From NCBI GenBank assembly GCA_007129695.1, contig SKVA01000318.1:1-11387 (forward strand): a stretch of 11,387 nt of DNA, read 5' to 3'. The translations under genes and the position numbers were made by a program. The notes under the pieces were generated by a model. It made no database searches, had not been told where the DNA came from, and worked only from the letters and a program-made list of their open reading frames with translations. Positions 1 through 6,738 of the stretch are shown here, piece after piece (positions within the stretch are counted from its first letter, which is position 1; each line of letters begins with the position of its first letter). Source of the stretch: Spirochaetaceae bacterium (GTDB taxonomy: Bacteria; Spirochaetota; Spirochaetia; DSM-27196; SLST01).

Positions 1-2
1 CG

Positions 3-935
3 TCGTCGGCGATCGCGTCGTGGAACTGCCGGACGCCCGCGCAGACGGGCGTCGAGGTCCGGCTCCAGGTGAGGTTCGCCGACGGGTCGCAGTCATCGTG
101 GTTCTCGATGGGGCGCTGGTCGAGCGAACCCGACGTTGAGCGGGGATCGGTCGCCGGACAGCGCGATTCGGGCATTTCGGTAGAGACCGACACGCTGACG
201 AGCGACGCGCCGTTCGCGTCGCTGCGCGTGCGCGTCATCGCGTATGGTGTCATCGCAGACGGCGGGCCCGGCGCGGCGATGGACAGGATCGGACTCTGCT
301 GGTCGGGCCGGAAACCCACCGCATGGGATCGAACGCCGGACGATCTGGACGCTTCGCCGGTCCTGATCTCGGGGGTTCCCGAGTGCTCGCAGATGGTCTA
401 CCCGAACGGAGGCAACGTCTGGTGCAGCCCGGTGTCGCTGTCGATGGTGATCGGATACTGGAACGGAAACCAGGCGTGCGCGCCGCTCGTCGAACAGACA
501 CGCGTCGGGGTCTTCGATCCGGTCTACGGCGGCTACGGGAACTGGGCGTTCAACGTCGCGTGGGCCGGATCGCTCGGCTTCGTCGCGCAGGTCGTCCGAT
601 TCGCGTCATTGGCTTCAGCACGCCCGTGGATCGACGCCGGAGTTCCGCTGATACTGAGCGTATCGTGGGACAACGATGGTGAGCGCAGATTGACCGGCGC
701 ACCGGTGAAGTCGAGCAACGGCCACCTCACCGTCCTTGTCGGGTTCGACGAGTCCGGCCGGGCGATCATGAACGAACCGGCGTCACCCGACGATGCGTCG
801 GTCCGCCGCACCTACGCGGCCGACGAGCTCGAAGCGTGCTGGCTCACCGCGTCTGGCGGCGTAGCGTATCTGGTCTACCCGCCCGGTCACCCGGTGCCCG
901 AAGGCGGAGGGTACGCGGTGAGCACCGCCTCCTGA
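3..935 (+). CDS. C39-like cysteine peptidase, 5' end cut off by the window edge
   Basis: The frame is open to the left edge, so the GTG at 69 is not the true start. The residues encoded before it (ASWNCRTPAQTGVEVRLQV) continue the N-terminal beta-rich region usual in this family, which has 'SWNAxTPAGTWIEV'-like text followed by 'WYSMGxW' (here WFSMGRW). The peptidase domain follows. The candidate nucleophile Cys is at codon 423-425 in GNVWCSPVSLSMVIGYW, matching the family's CGPTSLAMVxGYW. The candidate His is at codon 723-725 in NGHLTVLVGF. The third-residue region reads MNEPAS (Asn codon 771-773) where relatives usually have NDPA. The papain-like C39_2 family hydrolyses peptide bonds, but substrates of such stand-alone members are mostly unknown. 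Secretion cannot be judged because the N-terminus is missing. The last 49 bp overlap the convergent serine hydrolase gene. I am confident of the family and unsure whether the protein is active. Confidence 0.85.
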   Translation, partial: SSAIASWNCRTPAQTGVEVRLQVRFADGSQSSWFSMGRWSSEPDVERGSVAGQRDSGISVETDTLTSDAPFASLRVRVIAYGVIADGGPGAAMDRIGLCWSGRKPTAWDRTPDDLDASPVLISGVPECSQMVYPNGGNVWCSPVSLSMVIGYWNGNQACAPLVEQTRVGVFDPVYGGYGNWAFNVAWAGSLGFVAQVVRFASLASARPWIDAGVPLILSVSWDNDGERRLTGAPVKSSNGHLTVLVGFDESGRAIMNEPASPDDASVRRTYAADELEACWLTASGGVAYLVYPPGHPVPEGGGYAVSTAS

Positions 936-2188
936 ATCGACTCCTCCCACCAGCTGTACGATGAGAACCGGCCGCGGGTGAGCTCGGGATCCGCGGCGGT
1001 TCCGCCGATCGTGTAGCAGAAGCCGTACCCGGCGTCGGGATCGAAGAGCACGCCGCCAAGAAAACCGTACGCATCGCCGTGATGCCCCCACAACCGGGGA
1101 CCGCCGTCGGGAAGCAGCCGGTCCGATCCTTCGGCGTCGGCGGTCGCGGTCGTCCGGAACAGCCCGAGTCCGGCAAGGCGCGTGACGCCGTTGTACGTCT
1201 CGCCGTTTCGCAGCGCTGGATCCCAGCTCCACTGCGAACGCATCATCTCGGCGATGCTCGTCTCACCGACGATCGCGGTACGCGCGCGCAGCACGGGGTC
1301 GACCATGAACGACACGAAACGCAGCAAATCCTCGATCGACGCGCGCAGGCCCCCCTGCGGAGACAAAAAGGTCGCGTTCGTGCCAACCCGGTAGTCGTGG
1401 ACCGGATCGGGCCGGGCTGACACGCCGGCGAACGTATCGGTCTGCGCGACCCAGCTGCCGTGCTCGTCGTAGTGTCCGTCGCGCATCTTCCGGTAGGGCG
1501 GCACCAGCCGACCGATCGCGTCGGCGGACAGTGCGTCGGTCCCGAACCCGCCGCCAAGCCCCATCGGAGCAAGCACCGCGTCGTGCATGTACCGGTCGAA
1601 GCGTCGGCCGCTCACGCGCTCGATCACCGTCCCGAGCACCCCGTAGCCCAGGTTGCAGTAGCAGTAGTACTCTCCGGGCGGGCCGGCCGCCGCGAAGTGC
1701 GCACCGCCATCCCAGTGATCCGACCGCGGATCAAAGAACCCGCGGAGATCCCGATCCGCGGGCAACGAATAGAGCTCTCCGTCACGGAGCGACGACGTGT
1801 GGGAAAGCAGCATCCGCGGCGTGATCGCGTCGCCGGGATGAGCGGGATGGCGCAGGCTGAACCCGAGTGAGTCGCTCACGTCTGCGTCCAGATCGATCAG
1901 ACCGCGCTCGCACAGGCCGAGCACCGCGAGCGCGACAAACGGTTTCGACAGCGACGCGACGCGGATCAACGAGTCGAGTCGATAGGGTTCGGCGCCCGCG
2001 ATCCCGGGCGCGCGCGAACCCCAGGCATGGGTGAACACGACCTCACGGTCGTGAACCACGCCCACCGCGAGGTAGGCAAGCCCGGCCACTCCGCTCGACG
2101 CGATCGCATCGAGCCGTCGGCGCAGTGTCGCGTCCGGGTTGGCGGGCACGGAAACGCTATGCGAAACGCGCATCGATTTCACGATCAA
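887..2188 (-). CDS. Serine hydrolase, beta-lactamase/class C penicillin-binding family
   Basis: This is a 433-residue protein with the three motifs of the PF00144 family in order and at normal spacing. S79-L-S-K82 is the nucleophile and general-base lysine. Y177-C-N179 sits in PGEYYCYCNLGYGVLG and corresponds to the usual YSN. H369-H-G371 replaces the KTG box, as in esterase and DD-peptidase-like members. Such enzymes cleave amide or ester bonds of beta-lactams, D-amino-acid peptides or small esters, and sequence alone does not tell which. I see no signal peptide or membrane anchor, so a cytoplasmic location is likely. The start is uncertain. The TTG at 2188 has AGGA four bases upstream, while the ATG at 2173 has no clear ribosome-binding site. 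The 5' end is 32 bp from the divergent small membrane protein gene, and the 3' end overlaps the C39 peptidase gene. Confidence 0.88.
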   Translation of the reverse strand: MIVKSMRVSHSVSVPANPDATLRRRLDAIASSGVAGLAYLAVGVVHDREVVFTHAWGSRAPGIAGAEPYRLDSLIRVASLSKPFVALAVLGLCERGLIDLDADVSDSLGFSLRHPAHPGDAITPRMLLSHTSSLRDGELYSLPADRDLRGFFDPRSDHWDGGAHFAAAGPPGEYYCYCNLGYGVLGTVIERVSGRRFDRYMHDAVLAPMGLGGGFGTDALSADAIGRLVPPYRKMRDGHYDEHGSWVAQTDTFAGVSARPDPVHDYRVGTNATFLSPQGGLRASIEDLLRFVSFMVDPVLRARTAIVGETSIAEMMRSQWSWDPALRNGETYNGVTRLAGLGLFRTTATADAEGSDRLLPDGGPRLWGHHGDAYGFLGGVLFDPDAGYGFCYTIGGTAADPELTRGRFSSYSWWEESIQEAVLTAYPPPSGTG

Positions 2189-2206
2189 CGCGTCCTGTGG
2201 TAGATT

Positions 2207-2211
2207 GGAGG
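2207..2211 (+). promoter_or_regulatory. Ribosome-binding site that fixes the start of the small membrane protein
   Basis: GGAGG lies nine bases before the GTG at 2221. An in-frame GTG at 2215 would be only three bases away, too close. The frame is open further upstream to 2125, but that part lies antisense within the serine hydrolase gene and reads as arginine-rich shadow sequence. The start at 2221 is therefore chosen. Confidence 0.6.
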
Positions 2212-2220
2212 AAGGTGGCT

Positions 2221-2631
2221 GTGAAGCGCAGAATCGTGGAGTCGTATCTCAAATCGCTTCTCCCGTCGGCCGTGCTGGTCGCTGTCGGCTGGGTACTCGC
2301 GATCCCCGTACTCGGCAACTCCTACTACCTTGCGATATACCTGCCGGTCGTGATGACCGTGTGCGTGTTGCTCGCGTGGTTCGGCTATCTCAAACGCGAC
2401 CACTTCGTCCCGCCGCGTCAGCGCCGGGAACCCGCTCCTGTCACCGACGAAAATGATACCGGTTCGCCGCTCGCCCGATGGGACGCGGCGATTCTCCCGC
2501 GCTCCGATACCAAACCCGATACCGGCAACCGGCCGCTGGTCCTGCTGTGGATAGCCGTGAACCTGGGCATCGTCGCAACGGCGCTCTATCACGCGTTCGG
2601 AGTCGGCGCGTCGTTCTTCGGCGCGGCCTGA
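2221..2631 (+). CDS. Small three-helix membrane protein of unknown function
   Basis: With the GTG start at 2221 the product has 136 residues. A short basic N-terminus (MKRRIVESYLK) leads into a first membrane segment at about residues 13-31 and a second at about 36-57. A charged, proline-rich loop spans about 58-104 (YLKRDHFVPPRQRREPAP and a DENDTG stretch). A third segment follows at about 105-127. By the positive-inside rule the N-terminus and the loop just after segment 2 are probably cytoplasmic. I do not recognise the family. The gene stands alone on its strand, divergent from the serine hydrolase, and its last 43 bp overlap the end of the convergent ATPase gene. The hydrophobic pattern and good ribosome-binding site support it as real, and no function is proposed. 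Confidence 0.72.
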   Translation: MKRRIVESYLKSLLPSAVLVAVGWVLAIPVLGNSYYLAIYLPVVMTVCVLLAWFGYLKRDHFVPPRQRREPAPVTDENDTGSPLARWDAAILPRSDTKPDTGNRPLVLLWIAVNLGIVATALYHAFGVGASFFGAA

Positions 2632-3614
2632 CGGCTCCTGCGTTCGGCAGCCCTTACGGCGGCGACCTCGTGATACCCCGCGATCTCCGCGTCGTTACCG
2701 AGTACGAAGTGCCCGGGGGTAATCTCCGCGAGACGCGGCGCGAGACGCGGCGCGAGATGCGGCTCGCCCGCTGAGTAGTCATGCGAGGACGGATCGTAGA
2801 ACTTCACTACCTTCTGCTTCTCGCGCCGTGGGTCGGGCAGCGGTATCGCCGACAGCAGCGATTCGGTGTACGGGTGGAGCGGGTTCTCGAAGAGCTCCTC
2901 CGTCTCGGCGAGTTCGACGATCCGTCCAAGGTTGATCACCGCGACTCGGTCGGTGATGAACCGCACGACCGACAGGTCGTGCGCGATGAACAGATACGTG
3001 AGCCCGAACTCCTTCTGCAGCCGCGACAGGAGGTTCAGCACCTGCGCACGAATCGACACGTCGAGCGCTGAGATCGGTTCGTCGGCGATGATGAATTCGG
3101 GATGGACTATCAGCGCGCGCGCGACGCCGATACGCTGTCGCTGACCGCCCGAAAACTCGTGCGGGAACCGCGACGCAAACTCGGGCAGGAGGCCCACCTC
3201 TTCGAGCACATCGGTAACCTTCGCTGCTCGCTCGGCCTCGTTTGCGAACTGCCCGGTGTTGTAGAGACCCTCAGAAACGATGTAGTCGATCTTCGCGCGC
3301 TCGTTCAGCGACGCCATGGGGTCCTGAAAGATCATCTGAATGCTCTGCGTGACCGTGCGGTCGAGTTCGCGCGAGATCGCGCCGCTGATCCGCTGGCCAC
3401 GATAGCGGACCTCTCCCGACGTCGCCTCGTGAATCCGGATGATCGTCCGTCCGATCGTCGTCTTGCCCGACCCTGACTCGCCCACCAGACCAAAGGTCTC
3501 ACCCTCGTAGATCTGGAAACTCACGTCACGGACCGCGACGAGCGGTTCCTTCGCCTTGACCTTGAACTCGACCCTCAGCCGGTCGACGTCGAGCAATACC
3601 GGGCGACTATCCAC
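2589..3614 (-). CDS. oppF: Oligopeptide/dipeptide ABC transporter, second ATP-binding subunit (OppF/DppF type)
   Basis: This 341-residue nucleotide-binding subunit powers the peptide importer as a heterodimer with the upstream ATPase on the inner face of the membrane. Walker A is GESGSGKT (45-52), the Q-loop Gln is 97, the ABC signature is FSGGQRQ (154-160), Walker B is IIADEP (175-180, catalytic Glu179) and the switch His is 212. PLHPYTESLLSAIP (245-258) is the start of the oligopeptide-transporter C-terminal region, which marks OppF/DppF-type subunits. The start is GTG at 3614, with GGAG about seven bases upstream. It overlaps the preceding gene by 8 bp (GTGGATAG), which suggests translational coupling. 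The C-terminal region holds a short repeat, LAPRLAPRLA (287-296), from a 12-bp DNA repeat. The tail of about 30 residues after it is low in complexity. Gene symbol is by family type; substrate specificity is not known. Confidence 0.95.
   Translation of the reverse strand: MDSRPVLLDVDRLRVEFKVKAKEPLVAVRDVSFQIYEGETFGLVGESGSGKTTIGRTIIRIHEATSGEVRYRGQRISGAISRELDRTVTQSIQMIFQDPMASLNERAKIDYIVSEGLYNTGQFANEAERAAKVTDVLEEVGLLPEFASRFPHEFSGGQRQRIGVARALIVHPEFIIADEPISALDVSIRAQVLNLLSRLQKEFGLTYLFIAHDLSVVRFITDRVAVINLGRIVELAETEELFENPLHPYTESLLSAIPLPDPRREKQKVVKFYDPSSHDYSAGEPHLAPRLAPRLAEITPGHFVLGNDAEIAGYHEVAAVRAAERRSRQAAPKNDAPTPNA
2729..2764. repeat. Tandem 12-bp repeat inside the OppF-type gene
   Basis: Three adjacent 12-bp units are visible: CGAGACGCGGCG twice, exactly, then CGAGATGCGGCT. 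The unit is four codons long, so the reading frame is kept. On the - strand it encodes the LAPR repeats near residues 287-296. The two identical units suggest recent slippage. Confidence 0.85.
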
Positions 3615-4650
3615 GGGTGTCTCCTGCGTACTCGGCGAGCATCTGCCGGATCGTCGCCGGCGGCTCGAGCTTCGGCGCCCTGGGATCGAGCAGCCACGTG
3701 CGCGCGAAATGCGTCGGGCTCACCTGGAAGTAGGGCGGACGCTCCTGATAGTCGATGTTCAGCGCGTACGGATTGCGCGGAGCGAACGCATCGCCCTGGA
3801 TATCGACGAACAGATTGGGCGGGCTGCCCTTGATAGTGTAGAGCTCCTGACCCTTCTGGCCGAGCTGCGGCAGCGACGACAGGAGCGCCCACGTGTACGG
3901 GTGCTTCGCGTTGTAGAAGATCTCCTCCACCCCACCATACTCGACGATGTCCCCGGCGTACATCACCGCGACGTCGTCGGCTACGTTCGCGACGACGCCG
4001 AGATCGTGCGTGATGTAGATCACGGTGAGCTTGTAGTCGCGTTGAACCCGGCGAATCAGCTCCAGGATCTGTGCCTGAATCGTAACATCGAGCGCTGTCG
4101 TCGGTTCGTCGCAGATCAGCACCTTGGGATTACACGCGAGAGCGATCGCGATGACGATGCGCTGGCGCATTCCTCCTGAGAACTCGTGCGGGTACTGGCG
4201 GTAGCGAAGCTCCGGCTGAGGAATACCGACGTCGCCCAGGATGCGAATCGTCTTCGCCTTCGCGTGAGCACGATCGGAGTTCTCGTGCTGCTCGACCACC
4301 TCCTGGATCTGGCGGCCGATCGTCCGAAGCGGGTTGAGCGCGGTCATCGGGTCCTGGAAGACCATCGCGATTTCACGACCACGGATCGACAGCCAGTCGC
4401 GTTCGGTCTTGAACGTCGCCAGATCGTGGTCGCCGTACCGGATCGACCCGGAGTCGATCCACCCGTTTTCGTCGAGCATGCCGATGAACGACTTCGTGAA
4501 TACCGACTTGCCCGATCCCGACTCACCGACGATCGCGAGCGTCCTGCCCTTGTAGAGATCGAGCGACGCACCGCGAATCGCGGTCAGCACGCGGCCGCGG
4601 AGGCTGAACTTGATAACGATGTCCTTCGCCGAAAGAATCGGTTCCTGCAT
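3607..4650 (-). CDS. oppD: Oligopeptide/dipeptide ABC transporter, first ATP-binding subunit (OppD/DppD type)
   Basis: This is a 347-residue ATPase of the peptide importer. Walker A is GESGSGKS (42-49), the Q-loop Gln is 99, the signature is FSGGMRQ (157-163), Walker B is VLICDEP (177-183, Glu182) and the switch His is 215. KHPYTWALLSSLPQ (249-262) opens the oligopeptide-transporter C-terminal domain. I chose the ATG at 4650 because GAGG (4656-4659) lies five bases upstream and overlaps the stop of the preceding permease gene, leaving a 7-bp gap. The frame is open to 4692, but that start would overlap the permease by 35 bp and has no such site. The C-terminal domain (AFAPRNPYALNIDYQERPPY) lacks the cysteines that many DppD proteins carry there. 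From memory, this Cys-less form is a recurring subfamily and not a defect. Confidence 0.95.
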   Translation of the reverse strand: MQEPILSAKDIVIKFSLRGRVLTAIRGASLDLYKGRTLAIVGESGSGKSVFTKSFIGMLDENGWIDSGSIRYGDHDLATFKTERDWLSIRGREIAMVFQDPMTALNPLRTIGRQIQEVVEQHENSDRAHAKAKTIRILGDVGIPQPELRYRQYPHEFSGGMRQRIVIAIALACNPKVLICDEPTTALDVTIQAQILELIRRVQRDYKLTVIYITHDLGVVANVADDVAVMYAGDIVEYGGVEEIFYNAKHPYTWALLSSLPQLGQKGQELYTIKGSPPNLFVDIQGDAFAPRNPYALNIDYQERPPYFQVSPTHFARTWLLDPRAPKLEPPATIRQMLAEYAGDTRG

Positions 4651-4657
4651 CGGGACC

Positions 4658-5608
4658 TCAGACGTGCGTGCGCGGGTCGGCCGCGTCGGCAAAGGCGTTT
4701 CCCATCACGTAGAACGATATCGTGATCAGCGACAGAATCACCGACGGGTAGATCAGCTGGTAGCGCAGGCTCGGGATCATCATCAGCTGCCGCCCCTCGT
4801 TGACCAGGTTGCCGAGCGACGGGATATTGAGCGGCAGACCCAGACCGATGTAGCTGAGAAACACTTCGCCGGCGATCACGAGCGGAATCGCGAGCGCGAA
4901 CTGGAGCATGATCACCGATACCAGGTAGGGGAGAATGTTCCGCGAGATGATCCTATGGGTTGGCGTGCCGAGACACCGCGATGCAAGGTTGTACTCGCGG
5001 TCGCGGATGATAACGACCTGGTTGCGGATGAAGCGTGAGATCGGCAGCCAGCCGAGCACCGTCATCGCGATGATCATCGTCTGCATGCTCGGGCGCAGTA
5101 TATACGCGAAGAGCGCCATCACTATCGTCGTCGGAATGTTCGCAAGGACATTGTAGATCTCGGTCATCATCCGGTCGGTCTTGCGCACGTACCCCCACAG
5201 CGATCCGACCAGGATTCCTACAACGACGCGGATCGATGCAACGGTCATGCCGATCACCATCGACGTGCGGGTGCCGGTCCAGATCCGTGCCCACAGATCC
5301 TGCCCTATCGAGTTGGTACCCAGCACGAACTCGGTACCGGGGCGCGCGTTACGCAGCTGGCGATTTGTCTCGGGGTTGATATGAATGAGGTTGGGATCAC
5401 GCTGCCCGGGCAGGTACGGCTGGACGAATGTGAATACCAGCAGGATCGACACGATCACGAGCGCGGCGAATGCGATCCGGTTCTTCATGAAGACCCGCAG
5501 CGTCGATCGCCAGTACGAGTAGTTGGAGTAGCCGGTTCGCTCGGCGGCTTCGGCGTCACGCTCTGCGAGCTCGAACAACCGTGCATCGTCGACAGTCGTC
5601 TCGGTCAT
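4658..5608 (-). CDS. oppC: Oligopeptide/dipeptide ABC transporter permease (OppC/DppC type)
   Basis: This 316-residue inner-membrane subunit forms half of the transport channel. A cytoplasmic N-terminal stretch rich in acidic residues (1-25) is followed by the first helix at about 45-66. A periplasmic loop follows, ending in VLGTNSIGQDLWAR (95-108), the family's GTDxxGRD region with the final Arg-Asp changed to Gln-Asp. About five more helices follow. The EAA loop that docks on the ATPase is REYNLASRCLGTPTHRII (204-221). It ends in DAADPRTHV, matching the usual DALDPR end. The ATG overlaps the stop of the upstream permease gene by 4 bp (ATGA at 5605-5608), a classical coupled junction, and GGTGG lies about eight bases upstream. 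Length and topology are normal for OppC/DppC. Confidence 0.94.
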   Translation of the reverse strand: MTETTVDDARLFELAERDAEAAERTGYSNYSYWRSTLRVFMKNRIAFAALVIVSILLVFTFVQPYLPGQRDPNLIHINPETNRQLRNARPGTEFVLGTNSIGQDLWARIWTGTRTSMVIGMTVASIRVVVGILVGSLWGYVRKTDRMMTEIYNVLANIPTTIVMALFAYILRPSMQTMIIAMTVLGWLPISRFIRNQVVIIRDREYNLASRCLGTPTHRIISRNILPYLVSVIMLQFALAIPLVIAGEVFLSYIGLGLPLNIPSLGNLVNEGRQLMMIPSLRYQLIYPSVILSLITISFYVMGNAFADAADPRTHV

Positions 5609-6609
5609 CGTGCGCCCACCTTTCCAACGAGTTTGATCCGCGGATCTATAGCGGCCATCAGGATATCTCCGGCGAAGAGTCCAAACACACCGATGCTGGA
5701 GTAGATCAGCACCAGGAACTGAACGAGCGGGTTATCCTGGAGCGAAATCGCGTCGATCAGCAGACCGCCCATTCCGGGGATCGAGTAGAGCGACTCGATG
5801 TAGAGCGAACCCGCTATCGTAAACAGGAGCGTCGTCGGCAGGTACTGCGCCATCGGCACAAAGGCGTTGCGAAGCACGTGCTGAAACATGATCTGGGTGT
5901 TTGGGAGTCCCTTTGCCCGCGCCAGCTTGATGTAGTCCCTGTTCAGCTCGTCGACCATGAACCTCCTGATCCACATCGCGTAGCCGGCCATGCCGCTCAG
6001 CGACATCGAAAACGCCGGCAGCAGCCAGCTGATCGGATTTCTGGGATTGTAGAGGATCGGGAGGTTGAACGCCTGCGTCGCGTAGAGCTGGATGAACAGC
6101 AGATAGACAACCGCCGGGACGGCGTTCACAAAGACGATGAAGCCGGTCACCGATTTGTCGACGACCCTGTCTTTCTCCCGTGCCGCGAAAACACCCATTG
6201 TCAGGCCGAGTGAGAGCGACAGGAAGATCGCGCTGATTCCGAAGTACACCGAAATGGGAACCTTCGGCGCGACAACCTCGACGACCGGTATCCGCGGGCG
6301 GTACTTGATCGACAGTCCGAGATCACCGGTAAACAGACCGACGTAGAAGTTCGCAAGCTGGACGTACCACGGATCGAGCAGTCCCATACTCTGAAGTATC
6401 GCATCGCGCTGCGCCTGATCGAGCCGGTCGTAGTCGTCACCGAAGTACCCTTCGAGCGGCAGCAGACGCATCAGCAGGAACACGACGGTGATGACGATCA
6501 GAACCGTCACGACCGACTGCCAGGCCCGACGGATCGCATAGGCAAGGAACGAGTTTCTGGTTCGGACTCTGCGTACGGGCGCCTCGTCGGTGACTACAGC
6601 GGCTTCCAC
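5605..6609 (-). CDS. oppB: Oligopeptide/dipeptide ABC transporter permease (OppB/DppB type)
   Basis: With the GTG start at 6609 this is a 334-residue inner-membrane permease, the partner of the OppC-type protein. A first helix at about 30-48 is followed by a long periplasmic loop with LLPLEGYFGDDYDRLDQAQR and GDLGLSIKYRPRIPV (about 95-109), the GDLGxS signature of OppB/DppB. Four to five more helices follow, with the EAA loop RDYIKLARAKGLPNTQIMF at about 224-242. The C-terminus reads IDPRIKL, the family's usual end. I prefer the GTG at 6609 over the ATG at 6663 because GGGAGG (6620-6625) sits ten bases upstream of it. That motif would otherwise be read as codons in a non-conserved extension (MRYPQKWCIIAIQGG). 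It follows the binding-protein gene after a gap of about 130 bp that contains a stem-loop. Confidence 0.93.
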   Translation of the reverse strand: MEAAVVTDEAPVRRVRTRNSFLAYAIRRAWQSVVTVLIVITVVFLLMRLLPLEGYFGDDYDRLDQAQRDAILQSMGLLDPWYVQLANFYVGLFTGDLGLSIKYRPRIPVVEVVAPKVPISVYFGISAIFLSLSLGLTMGVFAAREKDRVVDKSVTGFIVFVNAVPAVVYLLFIQLYATQAFNLPILYNPRNPISWLLPAFSMSLSGMAGYAMWIRRFMVDELNRDYIKLARAKGLPNTQIMFQHVLRNAFVPMAQYLPTTLLFTIAGSLYIESLYSIPGMGGLLIDAISLQDNPLVQFLVLIYSSIGVFGLFAGDILMAAIDPRIKLVGKVGAR

Positions 6610-6619
6610 GTCGGAAGTT

Positions 6620-6625
6620 CCTCCC
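6620..6625 (-). promoter_or_regulatory. Ribosome-binding site that decides the OppB-type start
   Basis: GGGAGG on the - strand lies ten bases before the GTG at 6609. The longer in-frame ATG at 6663 has no comparable site, so the shorter protein is favoured. Confidence 0.55.
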
Positions 6626-6691
6626 TGAATTGCGATGATACACCACTTTTGCGGATACCGCACGCCGGAACGCGCACGGTCGTCAGAAGCA

Positions 6692-6717
6692 GGCGGCCGG
6701 GCTCACGCCCGGCCGCC
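6692..6717 (-). other. Strong stem-loop between binding-protein and permease genes
   Basis: A perfect 11-bp inverted repeat (GGCGGCCGGGC and its complement) has a 4-base loop. It begins 21 bp after the stop codon of the binding-protein gene. In the direction of transcription it is followed by TGCTTCTGAC, not by a run of T, so it is not a canonical intrinsic terminator. In ABC importer operons such hairpins often protect the binding-protein mRNA or partly stop transcription, giving more binding protein than permease. That role is inferred here. Confidence 0.6.
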
Positions 6718-6738
6718 CCATCTGTTGAACTGCGACCG

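Noticed and set aside
2178..2206. Possible promoter TTCACG-17-TAGATT for the small membrane protein
   Set aside because: Each hexamer matches only four positions, and the predicted start (about 2213) would remove the GGAGG at 2207-2211 from the message.
2125..2220. N-terminal extension of the small membrane protein
   Set aside because: The extension is opposite the serine hydrolase start, is arginine-rich and lacks a ribosome-binding site. The GTG at 2221 has a good one.
3556..4725. Two long + strand frames opposite the two ATPase genes
   Set aside because: Both are mirror frames of clear ABC ATPase genes and show no domain of their own.
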